Origin: Ruaniaceae bacterium
GTDB lineage: Bacteria > Actinomycetota > Actinomycetes > Actinomycetales > Actinomycetaceae
Assembly: GCA_030450655.1 (NCBI GenBank)
Contig: JAKDIE010000012.1
Location: forward strand, 1 to 13,140
Direction of reading: 5' to 3'
Length of the DNA: 13,140 nt
The translations under genes were made by a program, and so were the position numbers. Positions 1 through 7,625 of this stretch are shown here, piece after piece. Below the pieces are notes generated by a model. It was not told the origin of the DNA, made no database searches, and saw nothing but the letters and a program-made list of their open reading frames with translations. Position 1 is the first letter of the stretch. Each line of letters opens with the position of its first letter.

Positions 1-681
1 CGCCGCTTCTTCAGCATCCGGGCGGAGGCGGCGTGGCTCATTCTGCTGCCTCTTGGAATAGTGGCGTGGGCGTTGATGCATGCCTCGGGAATCCACTCGA
101 CGATCGCCGGGGTCCTGCTCGGCTTCACCATCCCCGTGCTGCAGCGGCGAGGAGACCGCGGCGCGGCGGGTAAGCCGGGGCTTGCCGAGCAGTTCGAGTA
201 TCGCTTCCGCCCGCTCTCAGCGGGATTCGCGATCCCGGTGTTCGCATTCTTCTCCGCCGGCGTTGCGATCGGCGGCGTTGCAGGGTTCTCCTCGGCGTTG
301 GCCGATCCACTCACGATCGCGATCATCGCAGCGTTAGTGATCGGAAAACCAGTGGGCATTCTCGCCACGACCTGGCTCGTGTCCCAGGGCCTACGCATTC
401 GACTCGATCCGTCGCTGAAATGGGTGGACCTCGCCGGTGTGGGACTGCTGGCCGGCATCGGATTCACGGTTTCCTTGCTGGTGGCCGAACTCTCCTTCAC
501 CGCGGGCAGCCCTTCGCACGACCACGCGAAGGTCGCGATCCTCACCGCGTCGATCGTTGCCGCACTGCTTGCCTCGTGCGTCCTGATCGTGCGGAACCGT
601 CGCTACCGGGCGATCAGTGAGCAGGATGCGATCGATGCGAATCGGGATGGAATCCCGGACGTGTACCAGCAGGAGGGCTGA
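1..681 (+). CDS. nhaA: Na+/H+ antiporter NhaA, C-terminal part (5' end outside window)
   Basis: The reading frame is open from base 1 and ends at TGA 679-681, giving 226 residues. NhaA is an inner-membrane antiporter that exports Na+ (or Li+) in exchange for H+, so it serves pH and sodium homeostasis. Seen here are the family motif SGIHSTIAGVLLGFTIP (codons at about 88-138), the segment FAFFSAGVAIGG, and IGKPVGI with its Lys at 346-348, which corresponds to the conserved TM10 lysine (E. coli K300). Several hydrophobic segments follow. The tail ends in an acidic stretch, DANRDGIPDVYQ, that I recall from actinobacterial NhaA proteins. The N-terminal half with the paired TM5 aspartates lies upstream of the window, so intactness cannot be judged. 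The P-type ATPase gene follows 125 bp downstream on the same strand but appears to have its own promoter. Confidence 0.93.
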   Translation, partial: RRFFSIRAEAAWLILLPLGIVAWALMHASGIHSTIAGVLLGFTIPVLQRRGDRGAAGKPGLAEQFEYRFRPLSAGFAIPVFAFFSAGVAIGGVAGFSSALADPLTIAIIAALVIGKPVGILATTWLVSQGLRIRLDPSLKWVDLAGVGLLAGIGFTVSLLVAELSFTAGSPSHDHAKVAILTASIVAALLASCVLIVRNRRYRAISEQDAIDANRDGIPDVYQQEG

Positions 682-718
682 TCCAAGCTCCGGGAGCCGA
701 TCGCACCGGTGAGTGCGG

Positions 719-733
719 CTCGCCGCGGGCGAG
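719..733 (+). terminator. Possible hairpin terminator after nhaA
   Basis: CTCGCC (719-724) and GGCGAG (728-733) form a perfect 6-bp stem with a GCG loop, 38 bp after the nhaA stop. A mildly T-rich stretch follows but there is no true T-run. In GC-rich actinobacteria terminators often lack the U-tail, so this is plausible but weak. Confidence 0.35.
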
Positions 734-773
734 ATGTTCGTGTTCATCGCCGCTCGTCTCTCAGTCGGATGCA

Positions 774-800
774 TTGGCTGTCCCACTGCGCGCGTAGCGT
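774..800 (+). promoter_or_regulatory. Candidate leaderless promoter of the P-type ATPase gene
   Basis: TAGCGT (795-800) fits the actinobacterial TAnnnT -10 box. It ends exactly 6 nt before the ATG at 807, the spacing expected when transcription starts at the A of the start codon. A weak -35-like TTGGCT sits at 774-779 (15-bp spacer). The only purine-rich stretch, AGGGGA (801-806), abuts the ATG and is too close for a normal ribosome-binding site, which also favours leaderless translation. Confidence 0.5.
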
Positions 801-806
801 AGGGGA

Positions 807-3614
807 ATGGACCACGGAATCGCCGCCGCGAACCTTCACGTTGACGAGATCATCCGCGAACTCGTGGTTGATCCTGCGCACGGTTTGAGTGCGGACGAGG
901 CCTCCGCCCGCCTGGAGCGCTACGGTCCCAACGAGCTCCGTGCGGCTGAGACCGATCCTGCCTGGCGCCGCCTCCTCCGGCAGTTCGTGGACCCTTTGAT
1001 CTACCTCCTCCTCGCCGCCATCGGAATCTCATTGGTCGCCTGGTTCCTGGAGGGTGCCCACGGCGCCCCGATCGACGCGATCGTGATCGCCGTGATCGTC
1101 ATCGCCAACGCCGTGATCGGATTCGTCCAGGAGGGCCAGGCTGCGGATGCCGTGGCCGCGCTTTCCGATATGACCGCCACCCACTCGACGGTGCTACGCG
1201 ATGGCAGGCTCGCCGATGTGCCGTCCGCGGAGTTGGTGCCCGGAGACGTACTGGTCCTCTCCGAGGGCGATGCGGTGGGTGCCGATGCGCGGCTCTTCAC
1301 GGCAACCTCCCTCCAAGTGCAGGAATCGTCCCTGACCGGTGAGTCGGCGGCCGTCGAGAAGGACACCCTCGTGCTACCGGAAGGGACGCGGCTCGGCGAC
1401 CGCTCCAATATGGTGTTCAAGGGAACGGGCGTGGCCCGTGGAGTGGGGCGCGCCGTCGTCACTGGTACCGGCATGAGCACCGAGATGGGACGCATCGCCA
1501 CCCTCCTAGACGAGACCGAGAGCGAACCGTCGCCGCTCCAGAAGGAGATCTCCCAGATCTCCAAGACCCTCGGCCTGCTTGTGGTGGGGATCGCCGTGCT
1601 CGTGATGGTGGTGCTCGCCCTCATCAACGGCGTGAGCTCGTTCTCCGAGGCGGTCGAGATCCTGCTCTTGGGGGTCTCGCTGGCGGTCGCCGCCGTGCCC
1701 GAGGGCCTGCCCGCGATCCTCTCCCTGGTGCTCGCCATCGGGGTGCGCGCGCTGGCCTCCCGCAATGCCGTGATGAAGGACCTGCATTCCACCGAGACCC
1801 TCGGTTCGGTCTCCGTCATCGCATCGGACAAGACCGGGACGCTCACCCGCAACGAGATGACCATCCGCGAAATCGTCACGGCCTCGGGCAGCGCCACATT
1901 CGAGGGGACCGGCTACAACCCCGCCGGTGGCGTGCAGTACGAGGGTGATGCGGGGCTCGTCGCGGAAGAGACGAGGCGCGTCCTGGCGGCCGGAGCCCTC
2001 GCCAACAACGCCCAACTTGACCACGACGACGCCACGGACACATGGTCGATTCAAGGAGACCCCACCGAGGCGGCCTTCTTGGTGGCCCAGCACAAAGTGG
2101 GGGAGGCCCTCCCGGCTGCGGTGGACGCCGTCGACCGTGTGGGCGAGGTTCCCTTCGATTCGAACCGCAAGCTGATGAGCGTGCTCGGCGAACACAACGG
2201 AACTCAGCGGATCATCACCAAGGGCGCGCCCGAGGTTTTGATCGGGCGCTGCGTGAGCGAGCAGATCGGCGAGGAGATCGTTGAGTTGACGGAGGCGCGC
2301 CGGGAGGAATGGGCCCAGGTGGTGGTCCGCCTCAGCGAGCAGGGGTACCGTACGCTCGGCGCGGCATGGCGGGAGGCCGAGCCGGAGCACACGGCGGTGT
2401 TCGACGAGGACGACGAACATGACCTGGTGTTCCTGGGCGTGGCCGGGATTATCGACCTGCCTCGCGAGGAAAGCGCTGGCGCGATCGCCCAGGCGCGCGC
2501 GGCCGGCATCACGGTGGTGATGATCACCGGGGACCATCCGGTGACGGCCCGGCGCATCGCGCTCGACTTGGGGATCATGGATCGCGACGATCCCGCTCGC
2601 GTCATGACCGGCGAACAGGTGGCGGAGCTCAGCGACGAGGAACTCGCCCGGCGCGTCCCCGAGGTGTCCGTGTACGCCCGCGTTTCGCCCGAGGACAAGC
2701 TGCGCATCATCGACGCGCTCCAGGCGAACGGCGAGACGGTGTCCATGACGGGCGACGGCGTGAATGACGCCCCCGCTCTGAAGTCCGCAGATATCGGCAT
2801 TGCCATGGGCATCACGGGCACCGAGGTGACCAAGCAGGCGGCCACGATGGTGCTGGGGGATGACAACTACTCGACGATCGTGAGCGCCGTGCGGCAGGGC
2901 CGCGTCATCTTCGACAACATCAAGAAGTTCATGCGCTACCTGCTCAGCTCGAACATGGGGGAGGTCTCCGCCGTGTTCCTGGGTGTGGTGCTGGGAGGGG
3001 TCATCAACCTGGCCGATCCCAGTAATCCCGCGGCCACTGTTGTGCCGCTGCTGGCCACGCAGATCCTCTGGATCAACCTGGTGACCGATTCGGCGCCGGC
3101 GCTCGCGATGGGTGTTGATCCCGAGATCGACGACGTGATGGCGCGCAGCCCCCGGCGCCGCGATGAGCGCGTGATCGATCGGCACATGTGGGGCCGCATC
3201 ATCTCCGTTGGCCTCTTCATGGGGTTCGTGACGCTGCTCGTCTACGATCTGGCGTTGCCGGGCGGGCTCGTGAGTGGGCTCGAGGTGGGAGTGCCGATGG
3301 AGCTCCAGTTCGATACCGCGCGCACCATGGTGTTTACCTCCCTGGTGATGATGCAGTTGTTCAACGCTTTGAACAGCCGATCCGACCTGAACAGCGCGTT
3401 CAGCCACCTGTTCACCAACAAGTGGCTGTGGTTCTCGCTCGCATTCGGCGTGGTGGCGCAGGTGGTGGTGGTCGAGGTCCCGTTCCTGCAGGAGGCGTTC
3501 GGCACCACGAGCCTGGACTCGCTGCACTGGTTGGTGGCCGTTGGGGCCGGCGCGTCCATCCTGGTCTTCGAAGAGATCGTCAAGGCAGTGCGCCGCGCGA
3601 GGTCCGCGCGCTAG
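807..3614 (+). CDS. Cation-translocating P-type ATPase, P2A/Ca2+-transporter type
   Basis: This is a full-length 935-residue P-type ATPase, an ATP-driven cation exporter of the cytoplasmic membrane. Domain order: N-terminal cation-ATPase domain (about 8-75), TM1-2 (65-110), actuator domain with TGES (177-180), TM3-4 with PEGLP (298-302), phosphorylation loop DKTGTLT (Asp341), nucleotide-binding domain with KGAPE, hinge TGDGVNDAP (648-656; Asp650 and Asp654), and a C-terminal six-helix membrane part. The residues that define the SERCA-like Ca2+ sites are seen: Glu299 in PEGLP, Asn716 and Glu719 in SSNMGEV (M5), and Asn757, Thr760 and Asp761 in NLVTD (M6). This favours Ca2+ (or Mn2+) over heavy-metal transport; there is no CPC motif. 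The ATG at 807 is chosen because it is the first Met of the conserved N-domain and fits a leaderless promoter. Na+ or K+ specificity cannot be excluded by eye. Confidence 0.93.
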   Translation: MDHGIAAANLHVDEIIRELVVDPAHGLSADEASARLERYGPNELRAAETDPAWRRLLRQFVDPLIYLLLAAIGISLVAWFLEGAHGAPIDAIVIAVIVIANAVIGFVQEGQAADAVAALSDMTATHSTVLRDGRLADVPSAELVPGDVLVLSEGDAVGADARLFTATSLQVQESSLTGESAAVEKDTLVLPEGTRLGDRSNMVFKGTGVARGVGRAVVTGTGMSTEMGRIATLLDETESEPSPLQKEISQISKTLGLLVVGIAVLVMVVLALINGVSSFSEAVEILLLGVSLAVAAVPEGLPAILSLVLAIGVRALASRNAVMKDLHSTETLGSVSVIASDKTGTLTRNEMTIREIVTASGSATFEGTGYNPAGGVQYEGDAGLVAEETRRVLAAGALANNAQLDHDDATDTWSIQGDPTEAAFLVAQHKVGEALPAAVDAVDRVGEVPFDSNRKLMSVLGEHNGTQRIITKGAPEVLIGRCVSEQIGEEIVELTEARREEWAQVVVRLSEQGYRTLGAAWREAEPEHTAVFDEDDEHDLVFLGVAGIIDLPREESAGAIAQARAAGITVVMITGDHPVTARRIALDLGIMDRDDPARVMTGEQVAELSDEELARRVPEVSVYARVSPEDKLRIIDALQANGETVSMTGDGVNDAPALKSADIGIAMGITGTEVTKQAATMVLGDDNYSTIVSAVRQGRVIFDNIKKFMRYLLSSNMGEVSAVFLGVVLGGVINLADPSNPAATVVPLLATQILWINLVTDSAPALAMGVDPEIDDVMARSPRRRDERVIDRHMWGRIISVGLFMGFVTLLVYDLALPGGLVSGLEVGVPMELQFDTARTMVFTSLVMMQLFNALNSRSDLNSAFSHLFTNKWLWFSLAFGVVAQVVVVEVPFLQEAFGTTSLDSLHWLVAVGAGASILVFEEIVKAVRRARSAR

Positions 3615-3624
3615 CGAGGTGTCT

Positions 3625-3647
3625 GGGAGGAACTAGCAGTGCCTCCC
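3625..3647 (+). terminator. Hairpin terminator after the P-type ATPase gene
   Basis: GGGAGG (3625-3630) pairs with CCTCCC (3642-3647). Inside the loop, ACT (3632-3634) pairs with AGT (3638-3640), extending the stem past a single A-G mismatch. The hairpin starts 11 bp after the ATPase stop and precedes the AKR promoter. The tail is TCTCGG, not a T-run. Confidence 0.55.
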
Positions 3648-3666
3648 TCTCGGACGCCGCGCTCCC

Positions 3667-4695
<1,029 letters not shown>

Positions 4696-4785
4696 GCGGG
4701 CATGAGCTCTCTCAGGTCGATGGCCGTATGCGACGTCTGTGTATGATGCTCGATCTGCTTGGTTGCTTCAAATTCCCACGAGAAT

Positions 4786-4822
4786 CTGTCACAACACTAC
4801 CGAAAGCGGTATGGTTATGACA
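4786..4822 (+). promoter_or_regulatory. Operator palindrome with embedded leaderless promoter of the abiE operon
   Basis: Arms 4787-4802 and 4807-4822 are inverted repeats around AAAG (4803-4806), matching at 13 of 16 positions. The inner arms TACCG/CGGTA and the outer ends TGTCA/TGACA are perfect. A -10-like TATGGT (4810-4815) lies in the right arm, 6 nt before the ATG at 4822. A -35-like CTGTCA (4786-4791, 18-bp spacer) lies in the left arm. AbiEi antitoxins are known to repress their own operon by binding inverted repeats at the promoter, so this is the likely site. Confidence 0.6.
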
Positions 4823-5364
4823 TGGCTCCTGGGATCACGTATCGACAGATTGTGCGTGAGATCGCGCTCGACAACTTCGGGTACGTCACGACGAGACAAG
4901 CAGCTGCGGCGGGTGTCCCACCTGTCGAGTTACCGAAACTCGCGTCCAGAGGCGGACTGCAGAGCGTCTCGTACGGGCTGTATCGGATGCCGGACATTCC
5001 CTCGACTGCTTTCGACCAGTTCGCCGAGGCGCTTCTCCGCAGTGGCGACGGAGCATACCTACATGGTGATTCTGTGCTTGCGCTGTTCGGCCTAGCGGAC
5101 GTGAACCCGCGAAGGATCAAGGTGGCCGTGCCTCGACGGGCGCGCCCCAAGCTTCCTGCATTCATCGAGCTAACCCAAGCTAGGGGCGGCGTGCGGACAA
5201 CGGTCTATCAGGGCCTGATTTCGCAACCTGTAGCCGACGCAATCCTCGAGTGCCGCGGTCGCATCGAGACCGAGCGTCTACTGCGCGCGGCCAAGGAGGC
5301 GCGGGATGAAGGGCTTCTGACGACCACCGAATGGTATCGGGTGAGAGATGGGCTGCAACCGTGA
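4822..5364 (+). CDS. abiEi: AbiEi-type antitoxin / autorepressor of a type IV toxin-antitoxin system
   Basis: The 180-residue protein has the AbiEi layout: an N-terminal winged helix-turn-helix (about 8-56, with FGYVTTRQAAAAGV, then SRGGLQSVSYGLYRM) and a C-terminal antitoxin domain (about 60-180, with GAYLHGDSVLALFGLADVNP). The family neutralises the AbiEii nucleotidyltransferase without forming a stable complex (type IV) and represses its own promoter. I chose ATG 4822 because it lies 6 nt after a TATGGT box and starts just before the conserved fold; the frame is also open from a TTG at 4759 and that start is not excluded. The toxin gene overlaps the stop by four bases (GTGA). Codon use has more A/T at third positions than the neighbouring genes, suggesting horizontal acquisition. 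Confidence 0.82.
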   Translation: MAPGITYRQIVREIALDNFGYVTTRQAAAAGVPPVELPKLASRGGLQSVSYGLYRMPDIPSTAFDQFAEALLRSGDGAYLHGDSVLALFGLADVNPRRIKVAVPRRARPKLPAFIELTQARGGVRTTVYQGLISQPVADAILECRGRIETERLLRAAKEARDEGLLTTTEWYRVRDGLQP

Positions 5365-6191
5365 ACTACGGCAACGTTCCAAAGAACGTGCGCTCTTTGG
5401 AGCAGCGCATTCGGAACCTCGAAGGCAATGATGGTCTCGCATTGCGTCGCCGTGTTGCGATGGCGCTTGTCGTGGTCGGCCAGATGCTGCCTGAGGGAGC
5501 GATCAAAGGGGGCAGTGCAATGGCGTTGCGCTACGGGCGCGAGTCGAGATTCACCCAGGACCTTGATGTGGCTCGAGTCCAACCACTCGCTCAGTTCCGA
5601 AGCGACTTTGAGGATTCCCTCGCCGCCGGATGGGCAGGCTTCTCTGGAAGGCTGGTTGAGAAGGCTGCGCCGCAGCCCGCAGCAGTGCCGGAGGCTTACG
5701 TGATGCAGCCATTCGAAGTGCGACTTGATTACGAGGGTCGATCGTGGTGTTCGGTCAAGTTTGAGATCGGGCACAACGAGATTGGCGATGCGGAAGAACC
5801 TGAATACCGCCTTTCTGCGGACCTGGCGAACCTCTTTGTGGAGGTGGGAGTCGAATCGCCGAAGCCTGTGCGCGTGATGAGCGCGGATCACCAAATCGCA
5901 CAGAAGCTCCATGCCGTCTCCGCAGAGGCGAGTGAACGTGCGCGAGATCTTGTTGACCTACAACTCCTCGACAGGGGTGAGGACCTGGATTTGGTGCAGG
6001 TTCGGGCAACGTGCACACGGCTCTTCAAATACCGCGGTCAGCAAACCTGGCCACCGACAATCACCGCCGGTGATCGCTGGAACACTCTGTACGAAGATGC
6101 GGTTGAAGGGCTCGAGGTTGTACCTACCGTCGCGGCCGCCGTGGATTGGATCAATGAATTCGCCCGGCGCATTGCTGTGGATGGAAACTGA
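5361..6191 (+). CDS. abiEii: AbiEii nucleotidyltransferase toxin (type IV toxin-antitoxin)
   Basis: The 276-residue protein carries the DNA polymerase beta-like nucleotidyltransferase signature of AbiEii/MenT toxins: KGGSAMALRYG (49-59), then R63, T65, D67 and D69 in RFTQDLDV. The downstream family motifs are HQIAQKLHAV (Lys182) and RARDLVDLQLL (Arg193, Asp196, Asp199). Characterised relatives bind nucleotides, and some mycobacterial MenT proteins transfer nucleotides to the 3' end of tRNA, stopping growth; AbiE systems also cause abortive infection against phages. All key residues are present, so the toxin is probably active. The GTG at 5361 overlaps the antitoxin stop as GTGA, implying translational coupling; an in-frame ATG at 5331 would add 10 residues inside the antitoxin gene. 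As with abiEi, third positions are less GC-rich than in the flanks. Confidence 0.85.
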   Translation: MNYGNVPKNVRSLEQRIRNLEGNDGLALRRRVAMALVVVGQMLPEGAIKGGSAMALRYGRESRFTQDLDVARVQPLAQFRSDFEDSLAAGWAGFSGRLVEKAAPQPAAVPEAYVMQPFEVRLDYEGRSWCSVKFEIGHNEIGDAEEPEYRLSADLANLFVEVGVESPKPVRVMSADHQIAQKLHAVSAEASERARDLVDLQLLDRGEDLDLVQVRATCTRLFKYRGQQTWPPTITAGDRWNTLYEDAVEGLEVVPTVAAAVDWINEFARRIAVDGN

Positions 6192-6254
6192 CTCGTCGAA
6201 TTTTGTGAGAGTCCTGGGTTCGCGATCAGCGGGCTCCTCATCGCCCGTGGAGGG

Positions 6255-6341
6255 ATGTACTACCAGTGCCTTGTTCCGAGCACCGGTCTTCGGTGTGATG
6301 AACACAAGGGCCCCGTCATATTGGGAGGGCTAAGTCAATGA
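6255..6341 (+). CDS. Possible small ORF (28 aa) between abiEii and the SDR
   Basis: An ATG at 6255 opens a 28-codon frame ending at TGA 6339-6341. The same frame is open back to the abiEii stop (6189-6191). The peptide starts MYYQCLVPSTGLRCDEHKG and has Cys5, Cys14 and His17, a pattern that might bind metal or might be chance. GGAGGG (6249-6254) abuts the ATG, which is poor spacing. Its stop overlaps the ATG of the next mini-ORF as ATGA. It could instead be the decayed tail of a longer gene. I do not recognise it. Confidence 0.25.
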   Translation: MYYQCLVPSTGLRCDEHKGPVILGGLSQ

Positions 6342-6364
6342 TGAAGAAGGATTGCTGCAGATGA
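6338..6364 (+). CDS. Candidate leader peptide MMKKDCCR, coupled to the SDR
   Basis: An 8-codon ORF begins at ATG 6338 with a strong GGGAGGG (6323-6329) 8 nt upstream. It ends at TGA 6362-6364, overlapping the SDR start as ATGA. The adjacent Cys codons (6353-6358) recall actinobacterial Cys-rich leader peptides that couple ribosome stalling to downstream translation. The SDR also has its own GAAGAAGGA (6343-6351), which lies inside this mini-ORF and would be covered by a translating ribosome. Reality and function are inferred. Confidence 0.35.
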   Translation: MMKKDCCR

Positions 6365-7095
6365 GTGAGAACACGAGCCAAGGCCGCGTTGCCGTTATTA
6401 CCGGTGCGTCCTCGGGGATTGGCGCGGCCACAGCCCGCGCGCTTGCCGCCGAGGGCTACACGGTGGCGTTGCTGGCGCGGCGCCTCGACCGAATCGAGGC
6501 ACTCGCCGCCGAGGTGGGTAATGGAGCGATCGCGATCCAGGCGGACGTCACGGACCGTGACCAGCTCGTAGCGGCTGCGGGGCGCGTGCGCGACGAGCTT
6601 GGTGGGGCGGACGTCCTGGTCAACAACGCGGGCGTCATGCTGCTGGGACCGTTCTCGTCCGAACGCCGGGACGACTACCGCACCATGATCGAAGCGAACC
6701 TGCTGGGCGCGATTACCGTCACGGAGGTGTTCCTCGAGCAGCTCACGGGCGGCGGCGGTGACGTCATCAACATCTCGTCCGTTGCAGGGCGCACCGCCCG
6801 CGCCGGTAACGGCGTCTACGCCGCCACCAAGTGGGGCATCAATGGCTGGTCCGAAGCACTGCGGCAGGAATTGCTACCGAACGTGCGCGTCACGTTGATC
6901 GAGCCCGGCATCGTGGACACCGATCTGCCCACACACATCACGGATGCGGCCACCCGCGAGGTGATTCAAGCGGCCTACGACGTCGCACCGGTCAAGCCAG
7001 AGGAAGTCGCCGAGATCATCGCGTTCGTACTCGCCCGGCCGCGCCACGTCGTCATCAACGAGGTGCTCCTGCGCCCGGCCGATCAGCTCGGCTGA
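6361..7095 (+). CDS. SDR family NAD(P)-dependent oxidoreductase
   Basis: This is a classical short-chain dehydrogenase of 244 residues. It has a Rossmann fold with the cofactor motif TGASSGIG (14-21), the structural motif NNAG (88-91), the catalytic Ser in INISS (139 or 140), and YAATK (Tyr153 and Lys157). PGIVDTDLP follows the active site, and the end (INEVLLRPADQLG) is typical of the family, so the gene is complete. It reduces or oxidises an unidentified carbonyl or alcohol. ATG 6361 is preferred over the in-frame TTG at 6352 because GAAGAAGGA (6343-6351) sits 9 nt before it. It follows two tiny overlapping frames and converges with the truncated SDR-like gene on the other strand, overlapping it by 13 bp. 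Confidence 0.9.
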   Translation: MSENTSQGRVAVITGASSGIGAATARALAAEGYTVALLARRLDRIEALAAEVGNGAIAIQADVTDRDQLVAAAGRVRDELGGADVLVNNAGVMLLGPFSSERRDDYRTMIEANLLGAITVTEVFLEQLTGGGGDVINISSVAGRTARAGNGVYAATKWGINGWSEALRQELLPNVRVTLIEPGIVDTDLPTHITDAATREVIQAAYDVAPVKPEEVAEIIAFVLARPRHVVINEVLLRPADQLG

Positions 7096-7625
7096 GCCCG
7101 CACCGAAACAAGTTCCGAGGGCGCCGCAGCAACCGTGGCGATTGCGCCCATGCCGGGTTGGGGTGGCCGAACCGAACCGGCGGGCCCATTGATTGCGGTG
7201 TAGGCACCCTCGGGGTTCATCAGGGGGAGGAGGGCCTCGGCGGCAAGGTAGTGGGGGTAGAGGCGCGTCTCGATCACGTGCGCAAACTCCGCAAAGCCCG
7301 CACGGAGCATGGAGGCAGTCTGGTGCCAACTTGCCGGTGCTGAGGCGACTGCCGTGAGGCCGCTTGTCCGCGCCGCAATCTCGCTTTGGAGTGACTTCGC
7401 GCCATCCGGGGTGCCAATATCGCCCACTAGGGGAATCAGGCGAGAAGTGCGGCCCTCGCCAAGCCGAGACGCCAGCCGGTCAAGGTTTGCCATGCTTCTC
7501 GAGGGAACGAAGACTCGGGCGCCTGCGCGGAGGAACCCGTCAACAAGGAATGATCCAACGTTGCCGGTGCCGCCAACGACGACGGCGTCACGGCCAGCCA
7601 GTTCGTGTCCTGCCAGTGTGGTCAT
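7083..7625 (-). pseudogene. C-terminally truncated SDR-like NAD(P)-binding protein
   Basis: The 180-residue frame starts at 7625 with ATG overlapping the marR stop (ATGA), so it is the second gene of the marR operon. The N-terminal Rossmann fold is clear: LAGRDAVVVGGTGNVGSFLV with GGTGNVG at 18-24, then FVPSRS and GDIG. The middle contains LLPLMNPEGAYTAINGPAG. The frame then stops soon after AIATVAAAPSELVSV, where SDR proteins of about 240 residues continue for roughly 60 more. No YxxxK catalytic pair is present. The missing end coincides with the 3' end of the convergent SDR gene, as if a deletion or recombination joined them. It may still be translated but is probably inactive. An atypical, naturally short NAD(P)-binding protein is the alternative. 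Confidence 0.6.

Noticed and set aside
1506..3527. 673-codon ORF antisense to the P-type ATPase
   Set aside because: It is His/Arg/Gly-rich and mirrors the ATPase codons; the ATPase has complete motifs, so this is an overlap artefact of GC bias.
4702..4713. TGAG-CTCT-CTCA hairpin after the AKR stop
   Set aside because: It has only a 4-bp stem in repetitive CT sequence; too weak to call a terminator.
4759..4821. TTG start giving a 201-residue AbiEi
   Set aside because: TTG is a weak start with no ribosome-binding site, the added residues resemble no conserved region, and the ATG at 4822 has a -10 box at leaderless spacing. It is not fully excluded.
5208..5912. 234-codon ORF antisense to abiEi/abiEii
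   Set aside because: It spans the junction of two overlapping real genes and shows no family motifs.
6352..6360. TTG start of the SDR
   Set aside because: The purine-rich GAAGAAGGA immediately abuts the TTG, whereas it is correctly spaced from ATG 6361.
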